15,179 nt of DNA from Acanthaster planci (GCF_001949145.1 NW_019091565.1:410046-425224); one strand, 5' to 3'. Positions 1 through 8,257 are shown, counted from the first letter of the stretch. The notes: generated by a model from the sequence alone, not told the origin. Translations and numbers: made by a program.

Positions 1-880
1 GGTATTAGACCAATCCCCAAAATCATTGAATACATCTTGAATAACAGATGGCCGCGTGGGGACTCCGACAATCTACCAAGGTTAGGTCATCTACATACTT
101 GAAGACAGAAATCGATAAATCGGTACATGCATCATTAATCATTACTGAAAATAGGATAGGCCCTAGTTTCGTACCCTGAGGTTCCCCGGGATGAATTGTA
201 CTCCATTCAGACTTAGTTCCGCAATATTTAACGCACTGACGACGACAATCCAAAAACTCAAAATCCAACTAATAATAATAGGCCTTACGTTGAGTTGAAA
301 TAACTTATGAGCTATAATATTATGGTCTATGCGATCAAACGCCTTTGAGAAATCTGTTAAGACCACTGTATACGTTGCCTTAGGATTTTCTGCATTTGTA
401 TAAATTTCATGAAGTAAGCCAATAAGGTAATTTTTAGTCGACAATCCGCGGCGATTCCCATATTGGTTTTGGTCTATACTCATTTCTAAGTCTTCCAAAA
501 GCCACTTTGCAATAAACGATTTTCGCAAAGTGGCTAGTCAGTGCGATAGGTCTTAAGTTATCTAAGGTGGCAGGATGCGACTTTGGATTGACACAATCTC
601 AGAGAACAACCACTGATTTGGCACTCGAGCACTTCTAATTGAGGTATTCAAAATATGAATTAACGGATAGCACAACTCATACGCGAACTCATGTATAATA
701 CGCACTGACAAATCATCAGAGACACCGGCCTTACCAAGTTTAAGTCTTCTAAGTTAACGGTATACCTGATGAGGTTGGGTCTTTGGCAAGTCATCCTGAT
801 TCACTGGAAGGAACGCTGGTAAAGTACGCCAGTCAAGGTAAGGTAAATCTGAAGCCACCGAACAAAATTATTCATTAACC
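1..880 (-). pseudogene. Retrotransposon reverse transcriptase, 3' end outside window
   Basis: From right to left the minus strand reads VADRVNE, a stop, SVASDLP, DWRTLPAFLP, LRRLKLGKAGV, IIHEFAYELCYPL, PNQW, then LDNLRPIALTSHFAKIV. These are followed by QYGNRRGLSTKNYLIGLLHE, TDFSKAFDRIDHNII (about 355-315), HPGEPQGTKLGPILFS (about 190-145) and KYVDD (about 100-86). The DFSKAFD, PQGTxLGPxLF and YVDD blocks are the classic RT motifs A, B and C of non-LTR elements, so the catalytic aspartates are visible. Frameshifts near 565 and 250-280 and stops near 870 and 750 break the frame. The thumb and 3' UTR would lie beyond base 1. Confidence 0.9.
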
Positions 881-1409
881 CTATCGGCAACCAAACGAAA
901 ATGATGAAAACACTCGTGCCATGTATGATGGGCTATCCAGTTTACGAATTGTCTCAACCCACTGTCCCTGAAAGGGCGGAAAGTTTTGTTCATAACATTA
1001 CGTTGAGTACAATGGATATCCTGATTGGGGACCCAAGGACGCAGTTGTGGTCGTTCATAACGGGTGGAGCATGGACGTCAATATCGGTATACAAATTGGT
1101 GTAAGTAGTTATGATCTTATCCAATATGTTACCACCTCTAGTAGGGCAATTAACAACTTGTGCAAAATCATTATGATCCAGAATTGACTGAATATTTAAA
1201 TCATTGAAATCTCCTGCTACAGAAATACCAGCATCCGGATATTGCAACAAAGCGACTCAATAGTGAAAGCAATATGATCGATATATATTTTGTGCACTAA
1301 TTTTCGGAGGAGGATAGTACACAATACAGACTAATTTTATTTTTATTTTTATTTTAATTTTAAATTTGGCGAGGCAGTCGGGGTGGTTTCATTATTGACC
1401 ACAGGATCT

Positions 1410-1415
1410 CCATTC
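1410..1415. repeat. Target site duplication, left copy (CCATTC)
   Basis: CCATTC lies directly outside the left terminal inverted repeat and is repeated exactly at 2003-2008 outside the right one. Confidence 0.8.
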
Positions 1416-2002
1416 TATGGAATTCCATATCTGCCGTCGTGCGTCGTGCGTCGCCCGTCGTGCGTCGNAAGATGGAATATCTGTATCAGTTGGCAGATTT
1501 CTTCCTGGAATTTGATGAAAACAAGTCGGCACATTTTTACAGTATGCATATTAGAATAACACTGTGGATAAGTTGGCCGGAATATTTTTGCTGAAAATGT
1601 TTTTACCCAAAAAACACTTGGTTGAATTCTCAGAGAAGCGATATTTTCTTGTCAAGGGGTAGGAGTAGTCTAGCATTATTGGAATTAATGTGACTAGTAT
1701 ATGCTTTGCAGGTGGGATTTGTACTTGACTTATTCTAAAAGATCTTTAGAAGTGAATGGAATCATCAAATTGTCATTTGTTAAACCCCGGCTTTTGCAGG
1801 TCCTATGCAACCCATTTGATGGGCGACGCACGACGGGCAACGCACGACAGGCGACGCACGACGGACGACGCACGACGGGCGACGCACGACAGACGACGCA
1901 CGACGGAAAATGGCATGTTTGGAACTGGTAAATGGCAAATTGGGACACAACACAAAGCAAAATGCGACGGACGACAGGCGACGGCAGATATGGAATTCCA
2001 TA
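1416..2002. mobile_element. 587-bp inverted-repeat element (MITE-like) inserted in retrotransposon
   Basis: The element has perfect 24-bp terminal inverted repeats: TATGGAATTCCATATCTGCC followed by GTCG at 1416-1439, and the reverse complement at 1979-2002. The outermost 14 bases are themselves a palindrome (TATGGAATTCCATA). It is flanked by the direct repeat CCATTC at 1410-1415 and 2003-2008. Just inside both ends lie GACG/CGTC-rich 14-bp-type repeats in opposite orientation. No transposase frame is seen, so it is non-autonomous. The single ambiguous base of the window (1468) lies in the left repeat block. The superfamily is not assigned; a 6-bp duplication does not discriminate on its own. 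Confidence 0.85.
1821..1904. repeat. 14-bp minisatellite, six units (RGRCGACGCACGAC)
   Basis: Six consecutive 14-bp units fit RGRCGACGCACGAC, with one unit reading GGGCAACGCACGAC. The block lies inside the 587-bp inverted-repeat element. The reverse-complement form (GTCGTGCGTCGCCC type) lies at about 1436-1467, next to the left terminus. The open frames across it, rich in RRATHD or SCVVRR-type residues, are by-products of the repeat. Confidence 0.85.
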
Positions 2003-2008
2003 CCATTC
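2003..2008. repeat. Target site duplication, right copy (CCATTC)
   Basis: This is the exact second copy of the 6-bp sequence at 1410-1415, next to the right terminal inverted repeat. Taking out the insert and one copy rejoins NGM and EILW codons of the endonuclease in one frame. Confidence 0.8.
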
Positions 2009-2272
2009 CATTAGGAATCTGTACTGATGACAATTTGGCTTGAAAAAGATGTTTAGCGTACAACGCCTCCCCACCACCAGAGCGGCCATTACACCATGGC
2101 CTCGATAACATAGAAAATTTTGTAAGGTATACAATTGCTTTGGGGTATCAGGAGACAGCCAATTTTCAGTTATTCCTATAACAGTTCATCAAAATTAGCA
2201 GTCAAGGATCTCATATTTGACAATAGGAATCTAGGCAAATAATATTGTCTTGAGTCAACGTTACGATCTTCT

Positions 2273-2907
2273 CTACTGAGTTAAATACTCACGACCACGA
2301 AAGTTGACTATTCTTTCAAATCTTGGTCTTACGAGAACAGGAATTTGTTGCTTGTCACAGAGGATCGTAGACTTATCTTTCGAAAGTTGATGTTTCTGTT
2401 TCCTGAGACCAGCTCGTTTACTTCTATGAGTACTGAGTTTTAAATTGATGCCGAGGTCTTTGATACGGTACCATACGTTTGGGATGACTCTAAATTTATC
2501 GCACTGTTCCTCGATCAGGTAGAATTGACTATGAGTGTAATAATAACGGACAGGATGACCATCTTGTGCCTGTGCGTCTGGACCAGGGTTTGGTTGGACA
2601 TCACCACACACAAGAATCAGTGTTTGGACGGTTGCTGTTGAATTCGAATAATATGGGGCTCGTTTTCCACAGTATCCCCGACGTATTAATACGGAGCAGT
2701 AATACGTGCCGATATCAATTCATGACGATAGAACTGATGGGCATGGTGGCTTTGAAAATGGGGTTTAGCACCGATCATCAGCACCAAGAAGACAACAAAG
2801 GGGAGTGCACTCATCACTGGCCTAGTATTCAGCATTGCCAAGTACTCAGGTATGACATTCAACAATGGTAGAAGCAACAGGTGTGGCCTTTCAAAAATAG
2901 CAGACAT
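2273..2907 (-). pseudogene. N-terminal part of retrotransposon ORF with 2A-like motif
   Basis: Two overlapping minus-strand frames make up the N-terminal region. The upstream frame (from 2907) ends in FYRHELISARITAPY before a stop at 2686. The downstream frame carries RRGYCGKRAP, then LILVCGDVQPNPGP, and later a basic stretch containing STHRSKRAGLRKQKH. Such an RG/KR-rich segment, a hydrophobic run and a GDxxxNPGP motif ahead of the endonuclease are known in CR1/L2-type elements of marine invertebrates. The two frames are offset by one frameshift near 2700, and the second ends at a stop at 2273, about 30 bases before the endonuclease begins. The copy therefore cannot make a full protein. The true start codon is not clear; the ATG at 2907 is only the first in the open frame. 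Confidence 0.75.
2579..2605 (-). other. 2A-like ribosome-skipping motif (GDVQPNPGP)
   Basis: The minus strand encodes GDVQPNPGP, preceded by the hydrophobic run TLILVC. The 2A consensus is D(V/I)ExNPGP. Here the glutamate is replaced by glutamine, while the NPGP end, where peptide-bond skipping takes place, is intact. 2A-like motifs in this position are known from non-LTR retrotransposons of marine invertebrates. Whether the Q variant is active cannot be told from sequence. Confidence 0.65.
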
Positions 2908-4211
2908 AACTCGAAACTAGTCAACCAACCATGATCCAAGGCCATCATGGACGACACACTACGCCATTTAGGTGAAATCCGAAGAACTCAGGAACGCACA
3001 GTCAAGCACATCATTAGTACTGCATCGGTTCCATAATAGCTAGAGCACCAGGGCACGGATGTGAATCGTTGATACTGTACTTACATCAGTACTAAGAACC
3101 GAAGAGTTGATTCTTCCGAAGACAGCTAGCAATGTGACATGGCTGACATGTTGTAGGCACTCAAAACGGAGGATTCCACAAAAAGGACAGTAGAATCAAC
3201 AATTATATAAGTTTTAAAGATTTCATCAAAGCAACAAGACGCTCAATCACAAACACAAACGAGAAACAAGGATACTAATAGTAAAAGCTTAATAAAAAAT
3301 TACTAAAACAACTAGAACAACGAGAGCGACTTAACTGCGTGTCAGCCAGTTAGGCGACATTCATCACATCATCGGTTACTTTATAAAATCCATAGTGGTC
3401 ATATGTTCATGTACCTCAGTCTCTTTCACCGCCAAGTATATTATGACCAGATCCCGACACCGGGGTTTACAAATATGACCAAATTATTCCACACAAAAAT
3501 TAGGTGATAAACTTATAACCATCTCGTGTAGGTCTACCGTTGTATACTTTTGTGTGGAAAAAGTGTACGGTGGGTGATCCATGGCTTGACTTGAGTGAAA
3601 ATACGTGCAGGTGCCACACAACCACGGTGACATTACAGTAAGGCTGTCTGAACTTGAAAAGGAGAACATACATTTAAAATCAGTGAAGCATGTCATCATA
3701 TAATTGGTCCTATTTTTTGATTAAAACAATTTAACTTTTACAAACTACATAGTAAAAATGTTATCCACCTGACAACGTAACATCGGATTTAATAATCCGT
3801 CTTTCCTGGTTCAGTTGGTTTTCAGAGACGTCACTAGTTTAGTAAGCTAAGCTAGTGTGTCACAGGTGTAGCTCTGTTATCTTCGTAATTCATATCAATG
3901 GGAACAAAGAACAAGGGCAAAGTATCGGCGATGCTGATAATTCAACGCGACGCACTTTCTAAGTAAATTTGATTGGTAAAATTAAACTTTTTCTCAAAAA
4001 CTCACTGTTAATGAAAACACAAGAATTAGAAAGAACGCATGGAAAGAACAACAAAAGAATCGAGGCCAGTTACCAAGAGCATGTACCTTGCAAGCACGGA
4101 GGACAGAACTTTTAAAAAAACATATGGCGCCCTCTATAAAAAAACATGAAGCCAAGGGCACTTCGCGGCTAACATACAAGAGGGTAAGTGCATTCAACAA
4201 AGTCTACTTAC
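2908..4211. other. Unassigned sequence between retrotransposon ORF and methyltransferase exon 3
   Basis: No recognisable gene was found on either strand. The left part (to about 3480) may be the 5' UTR of the minus-strand retrotransposon. The rest is read as intron 3 of the methyltransferase gene, since a good donor (GTAAGT on the minus strand at 4211-4206) opens it. I searched the minus strand for a glycine-rich SAM-binding motif of the next exon (DVGCG type) and saw none. The short open frames at 3484-3699, 3994-4200 and 4088-4318 match nothing I recognise. Confidence 0.5.
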
Positions 4212-4334
4212 TTAGTTGCTGGAGTAACTGTGGAATTGATGGAATCACCACCTGGACAAGTTTGTCACAGAAGAACGGGCCTTGCATTATACCCATTAGC
4301 TCGTCGAATTTAGGATAGTGGCTGTATGAAACAC
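4212..4334 (-). CDS. Methyltransferase exon 3
   Basis: The acceptor is ATTTTTGTAG/GTGTTTC. Two bases complete the glycine codon begun in exon 2, then 40 codons run VSYSHYPKFDELMGIMQ to IPQLLQQL, plus one A before a consensus donor GTAAGT. Length is 123 bp, phase 1 in and phase 1 out. In this family the PxFxExM segment precedes the catalytic domain, and LLxxL leads directly into the SAM-binding strand, so the next exon should open with the glycine-rich loop. That exon is not in the window. Confidence 0.8.
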
Positions 4335-7300
4335 CTACAAAAATAAATGGACGATTAAAATCGATTTCTAGAAAATGGTCGTCTTATTACTTTCATAAAT
4401 TCACCAAAAACACCTTACCATTTAACGCCAAACTTTCATCAGAATTCATCATTCTGATTGATGTTACCTTTTATATACAATAAGGGTAACAGCGATTGTC
4501 CGATCTGAACGACTGCTCAGATGTTCTGCGCATTTTGTCGATCTCGTGTGAAATCTCCCGTTGTTACTTCCTGTTTTTAAATAATCCTCATAAAACTGTC
4601 TTGCCAATGGTGCATGAGTGATAATATTTTATGGCATAGAGGTTGTGATTATTGATTAAACTACGAGAGACATATTGAGGAAAAACGGAAGTCTCGGTAA
4701 CAACGTGATGCAGACTATGCAGGGTATGCTCTAAATGGTAAAATACGAGTATGTGTGGACCCGATGAATTAACCGCTGGAAACCGCCATAATATTTGATG
4801 TTCTGTTCTGTACAGCCCACAAGCGTATAAACACACAGACGTCAGTAGTTGGCCGCATATCAGCAAAATGAACACTGCCGACTAGCACGGCTTTTTGAAA
4901 CCTATGAGGGGTTTCGAGAGTTTCAAACGTGATGCACAGTTGTATTCATAAAGGTAATGACTCAAAAGCAACCAATTTGCCTAAAGAGAAAAATGTATAA
5001 CACTTTGTTTAGAAATTTGAGAGACTGAAATGTTTATTAATGTGTAAAGTGCTAACGGCTGAATACGTTTGCCCAGGATCTTTGATGTAGTCTGGTGCCG
5101 CCACTCAAAACATCTCGGCATCGTTTGTTTCATGGAGTTGCAAGTCTATCTGTTATATGTCTGTAGTCAAACTTCGTTCTCCCATGTATCTACCGCTACT
5201 AAAGGTTCTCTAAGTTCACTTGGGTACTCGTACCAGTTGGTCCGTCCCGTTTAAAGCATTCAGCGACTTGATGGAAACCTCCGCAGAGAATGGGCGGGGT
5301 CAAAGCCAACAGCTTCAGATCCATGATGCCTGCTCGGTGGGTAGGAAGCCAGAATTTCTCCCCCTTGGGGTCACAGCTGATGATCCTAGCACTGGTCATG
5401 CACCCCAACCATTCCCTCACGTACCTGTGACATCAACCAATTTCTATGATGTCAAGCACAATCGACCAGTTTCAAATGAAATTTAAGTTTGGTGCATACT
5501 GTTTATACCTTCCACTGAAACTGGTCCTCTAGAAAAAAACAATACACACCCCAGCTCATATCACGTACCCCTCGATGACATGACGTTGAGACTCTTTACA
5601 CATCTCCCTTAAGTGGTTGGAAATTCTTAGAGCATACTTAACATCAAGATTTTTCACAACGTGACCTCCTGACAAGATTTTGTCAAGACATTCTGTCAAG
5701 TCTGTAAGTCATTTTTAATGATCTCCCGGCCCTAAAGTTACTTAACATTAGCACGTTCTCTTTCATCCACCTATAGGTGCATATTTAAAGAAACATGACA
5801 CTTAGCCCAGAGAAAAAAATGAATGATATTGGTACACTGTACGTCCAGCACACAAACTTTCCAAAAAAAAATTATAAATGTGGTCTGGAATAGGGTTACA
5901 ATTAGATAATGTGTTGCCATGTATTGAAAAAATATACAACGTAAAGGAAATGATCGAAGTCAGAGATTACAAGATCCCTTAGAGTACACCAACAACAAAT
6001 TAATTAATTTATATGTACTTACAGGTGAATATGGGGAGTGGTTTCTGCAATGCATTCACCGAAGAGAGCAGGCAGGAACTACCCCTCTCCACTTAAAGAC
6101 ATATATAATTAAAAAGAGACCAAAGAATGCCCCTCTCTGGCTCAAAACCTGCAAGGGGGACCAATTTCATAGCCCTACTTAAGCACAAAATTTGCTTAAG
6201 CATGAAAACGTCTTGCTTGACAAATCAGGTTACCAGGCAAAACTCCATGTGATGTATATTGTTTTGGAACGGTATTCACCCGTCTTTTGGCTAGTGTGAC
6301 AATCGCATAGGTTTTGAGCTGGTAACCTTTGTTTTTTAAGCAAGGTCTCTTGCGCTTGAGCAAATTTTGTGCTTAAGCAGCTCTATGAAATTGGTGGTGA
6401 ACTGGTAGTAGACTCGGACTTTATTCCAGGGGCGGATCCAGGACTTTTTGAGGGAGGGGGTAAGGTCGGAGATTTTTTTTATGTCTTATTTTTGCGGACA
6501 AGCAGAAACAATGACGAAACAGCTCATGACACATCGTTTAATGTATATCCAATTTGGTTCAAATCTTGCAGATATCTTGAAAAGGGAGTGCTTTAGAGGA
6601 ATTTTGACCTCATGTGATAAAGACTTCATCAGGAAACAAGTCCCGTGAAGGCACTATGTCTCCTAAAGTAGATGTCAGATGGGATTCTAATCTTGCAGAT
6701 ATCTTGAAAAGAGGTTGCTTTAGAGAGATATTGACCTCATGTGATGATGACGTCATCAGGAGACAAGTTGTGTGACATTAAGGGTACACTCTTTAAAGCC
6801 CTATGTGTCCTGAAGTACACGTTCTTTCAAGTTGAAACTTTGCGGATAACTTAAAAGAGGGGTGTTATATACGAAAAATGACTTGATGTGATGATGCCTC
6901 AGTTGTTCAAATGTACAAAAGCTTGCAAAAAAGCCCTCTGTTCTGTTGGCAAACAGGCAGATAACCTCTCATTTATATACGTCCGTGCTTTGGATAGCCA
7001 TGGTAGCACCTAGCTACCTCTCAGCAAATTGCTATTCTGTAAGGTACGATATAATTTTCACAGTTCTTTTAATTTGTTTATTGTGTTGAAATTTGCTAGT
7101 AGACCTAAGTAGAAATTTTGAACAAGTTGAGATTTGCCAACACTTAATAACTAACATGGGATTTAACTAGTCAATAATTTCTGAGGAAAAATTAAACTGT
7201 GTGCAAATATCAAGTAAAATGCAACAGGTTTTTGCTCCCGATATATACCCTTGGATTATCCAATCACATATGCACTAAAGAGTGGTTTGTGAGTAAGCCT

Positions 7301-7751
7301 GAAGAAATGTAATTATCATCCTAAAAATACACTTTTCCCGAAAAATTGAATGCAGAACATAGGCATCTAATGAGGCCTAATCAGGCGTCATCCTTGTTAC
7401 ACACGGTCTAGGGTAAATATGAAATCTTTCATGCGCCGTTTTGTACAGTGGATCAATTGATTACCATCTCATAGCACTATTAATGCAATTCAAACCTTCT
7501 AAGTACGAGAGCACTACATCTAGCATGTCTAGTATTGGCACATACCTCTCTTTGAAGTTACCAGCATCTGCAATCTCATGGCTGGTCTTAGGTTCCCCTT
7601 TCAACGAGATCATGACATCAAAAAGACCAGTCTGCATACCCATGGCGATCCCAATGCCCACTATCCCTCCCAACAGCTTCTGCTCCGTGCACGCCAAAAA
7701 CTCCTCGGCTGTTTCGTTCCCGTCTAGTAGGCCCATTTTGCTGTCCGCCAT
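4212..7751 (-). CDS. Rv2258c-like SAM-dependent methyltransferase, N-terminal half (exons 1-3 of a spliced gene)
   Basis: Three minus-strand exons (7751-7546, 5424-5234, 4334-4212) join in phase to 173 codons without a stop. The product matches the N-terminal half of the family annotated in invertebrates and bacteria as S-adenosylmethionine-dependent methyltransferase Rv2258c-like. It has an AMGMQTGLFDVM segment, then TSHEIADAGNFKERYVREWL (winged-helix region), a CDPKGEKFWLP strand, and GVSYSHYPKFDELM, which corresponds to a conserved linker before the catalytic domain. Family members are roughly 340-380 residues long from memory, so about half is missing, including the glycine-rich SAM-binding loop. 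Those exons should lie left of the window, unless the gene was truncated when the retrotransposon arrived. No substrate is known. The clean frame and good splice sites suggest a working gene. Confidence 0.82.
4335..5233 (-). other. Intron 2 of the methyltransferase gene, 899 bp
   Basis: It runs from the GTACGA donor to a TTTATTTTTGTAG acceptor with a good pyrimidine tract. I see no gene or repeat in it; the minus-strand frame at 4588-4875 is unrecognised and probably chance. Confidence 0.7.
5234..5424 (-). CDS. Methyltransferase exon 2
   Basis: The acceptor is GATGTCACAG/GTACGTG. One base completes the arginine codon, 63 codons follow (YVREWLGCMTSARI to FKRDGPT), then the first G of a glycine codon before the donor CTG/GTACGA. 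Length is 191 bp, with phase 2 in and phase 1 out. YVREWL and the DPKGEKFWLP turn are hallmarks of the family's winged-helix region. Reading past the donor gives a short unrelated tail and a stop, so the splice is needed. Confidence 0.85.
6161..6394. mobile_element. 234-bp inverted-repeat element (MITE-like) in intron 1
   Basis: The left end CCAATTTCATAG and CTTAAGCACAAAATTTGCTT (6161-6200) is mirrored by the right end, where GCAAATTTTGTGCTTAAGCA runs into CTATGAAATTGG (to 6394). The inverted similarity continues inward, with GCTTGAC..AGGTTACCA facing TGGTAACCT..AAGCA. Short elements beginning CCAATTTCATAGAGCTGCTTAAGCA-like are, from memory, abundant in some marine deuterostome genomes. There is no coding capacity and no clear target duplication. 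Confidence 0.7.
6427..6460 (+). mobile_element. Possible solo hAT-type terminus (CAGGGGCGGATCCAGG)
   Basis: CAGGGGCGGATCCAGGACTT resembles the CAGGGGCG-type start of many animal hAT elements. No matching inverted end was seen in the window, so this is at most a truncated end. Confidence 0.3.
6550..6920. repeat. Degenerate tandem repeat, about 2.7 units of 127-146 bp
   Basis: The first two units share AATCTTGCAGATATCTTGAAA, TTGACCTCATGTGAT, CATCAGGA.ACAAGT and a CTATGT.TCCT.AAGTA end. They start near 6550 and 6677. A third, more diverged unit starts near 6823 (CTTTGCGGATAACTTAAAAG, TGACTTGATGTGATGATG). Units one and two share an open frame ending in a stop at the same place. Confidence 0.7.
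7546..7751 (-). CDS. Methyltransferase exon 1 (start codon to donor)
   Basis: The ATG at 7751-7749 has a good animal context (AAAAATGGCG). The frame gives 68 codons beginning MADSKMGLLDGNETAEEFLA and ending NFKE, plus AG of an arginine codon. The donor is AGAG/GTATGT, with the intron starting at 7545. The next in-frame residues beyond the donor lose family similarity at once, which supports the splice. The exon ends in phase 2, matching exon 2. The content is the helical start of the winged-helix domain. Confidence 0.85.
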
Positions 7752-7829
7752 TTTTGCTCGTCTGTTAGTTAACGGTGTAATGTATATGTGATGCTAGTTG
7801 TGCTTTACGCGCCCTGTGTGTAACGTACG

Positions 7830-7867
7830 CATGTTGCTGTTGAATACATGTATTCAACAGGAACATG
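7830..7867. repeat. 38-bp near-perfect palindrome upstream of methyltransferase start
   Basis: The core at 7837-7860 is a perfect 24-bp palindrome centred on ACATGT (half-site CTGTTGAATACA). It is extended by CATGTT on the left and AACATG on the right, with one mismatched position in each half. It lies about 80 bp upstream of the ATG at 7751. It could be a dimeric factor site, a cruciform or a tiny foldback relic. Confidence 0.75.
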
Positions 7868-8199
7868 TAAACGTGACATACGGACTCGCATCATGTTCGA
7901 CCCAGTGCCCTTTCTAGTCTTGTTTTGCAGACGCCACTGACTATAGAGGGTTTGCCTTTCGACCATCGTACAGGTCAGTGTTTTTTTCCCACAGGGTATG
8001 CACAAAGAAGGCTTCGCCGTGGAATAAAAAGAACTGTCCTGCAAGGTAGCTACCACGTAAAGCCTCTATAACCGAAAAATAATCAATTTTTAGGTGACTT
8101 GACGATGATACCATTACGTGGTTGCACGGGGACCCACCACGGCATTAAAAAAAGTAATAAAAATATGTGAAAATATGGACTCGCAGGGCCTTTGTAACG
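7868..8199. other. 5' flank of methyltransferase gene, no gene seen
   Basis: I see no coding similarity, RNA gene or clear core-promoter element here. The minus-strand open frame at 7805-8056 runs through the palindrome and resembles nothing I know. Confidence 0.5.
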
Positions 8200-8257
8200 A
8201 ATGAAGCCAACGGCTGTCATGTTACCATGCCGAATGCAAAGGCGACGGTTGGCTTTC

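Larger units (their letters stand above)
990..2243 (-). pseudogene. Retrotransposon apurinic-type endonuclease, interrupted
   Basis: Minus-strand pieces in order are LPRFLLSNMRSLTANFDELL (2232-2173, the usual endonuclease opening with SNxRSL), then ITENWLSPDTPKQLYTL (about 2165-2115), then GRSGGGEALYAKH (about 2090-2050). These lead to VQIPNGM just before the inserted element. After the insert follow LWSIMKPPRLPRQ, LVCIVYYPPPKIS, and ISVAGDFNDLN with CPTRGGNILDKIITT and PPVMNDHNCVLGSP. The GDFN and DH motifs are expected active-site features of APE-type endonucleases. There is a stop after DELL, a frameshift between 2110 and 2090, and another in the A-rich run near 1335-1365. An unrelated 587-bp insertion splits the domain. 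Confidence 0.82.
1..2907 (-). mobile_element. Degenerate CR1/L2-like non-LTR retrotransposon, truncated by window edge
   Basis: Read on the minus strand, this stretch gives the ordered parts of an APE-type non-LTR retrotransposon ORF: a basic N-terminal region with a 2A-like motif (about 2907-2273), an apurinic-type endonuclease (about 2243-1000), a linker, and a reverse transcriptase that runs off the left edge of the window. Several frameshifts and stops (for example at 2273, near 870 and near 750) show it is a dead copy. An unrelated inverted-repeat element is inserted in the endonuclease. The 3' end is outside the window and the 5' end is not defined; unrecognised sequence from 2908 to about 3480 could be its 5' UTR. 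It has the same orientation as the methyltransferase gene to its right and may sit in that gene's intron 3. The clade (CR1 or L2) is judged from motif style only. Confidence 0.88.
5425..7545 (-). other. Intron 1 of the methyltransferase gene, 2121 bp
   Basis: It is bounded by GTATGT at the exon 1 side and CACAG at the exon 2 side. It contains a 234-bp inverted-repeat element (6161-6394), a CAGGGGCGGATCC motif (6427) and a degenerate tandem repeat (about 6550-6920). I see nothing recognisable in 5425-6160 or 6921-7545. Confidence 0.75.

Noticed and set aside
1821-1904. CRISPR-like regular repeats
   Set aside because: The 14-bp units are contiguous with no spacers, in an animal mobile element.
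1730-2134. Minus-strand frames rich in repeated CVVRR/SPVVRR residues, as if a cysteine- or arginine-rich repeat protein
   Set aside because: These are translations of the 14-bp minisatellite and appear in several frames; they cross the transposon boundary.
2579-2605. 2A motif as evidence of a picornavirus-like insertion
   Set aside because: The same open frame leads into an APE endonuclease and a YVDD reverse transcriptase, so it belongs to a non-LTR retrotransposon.
3994-4200. Minus-strand hydrophobic frame, as a small membrane protein
   Set aside because: It is an AT-rich intronic stretch with no family similarity; hydrophobicity follows from T-rich codons.
4088-4318. Plus-strand open frame with a consensus-like donor (AGGGTAAGT) after LTYKR
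   Set aside because: It lies antisense to methyltransferase exon 3 for much of its length, has no acceptor-supported partner exon and resembles no known domain.
5220-5486. Plus-strand open frame over exon 2
   Set aside because: It is antisense to exon 2; the minus strand carries the YVREWL family signature.
7441-7791. Plus-strand open frame of 116 codons
   Set aside because: It is the antisense shadow of methyltransferase exon 1, which has family similarity, a good start context and a donor.
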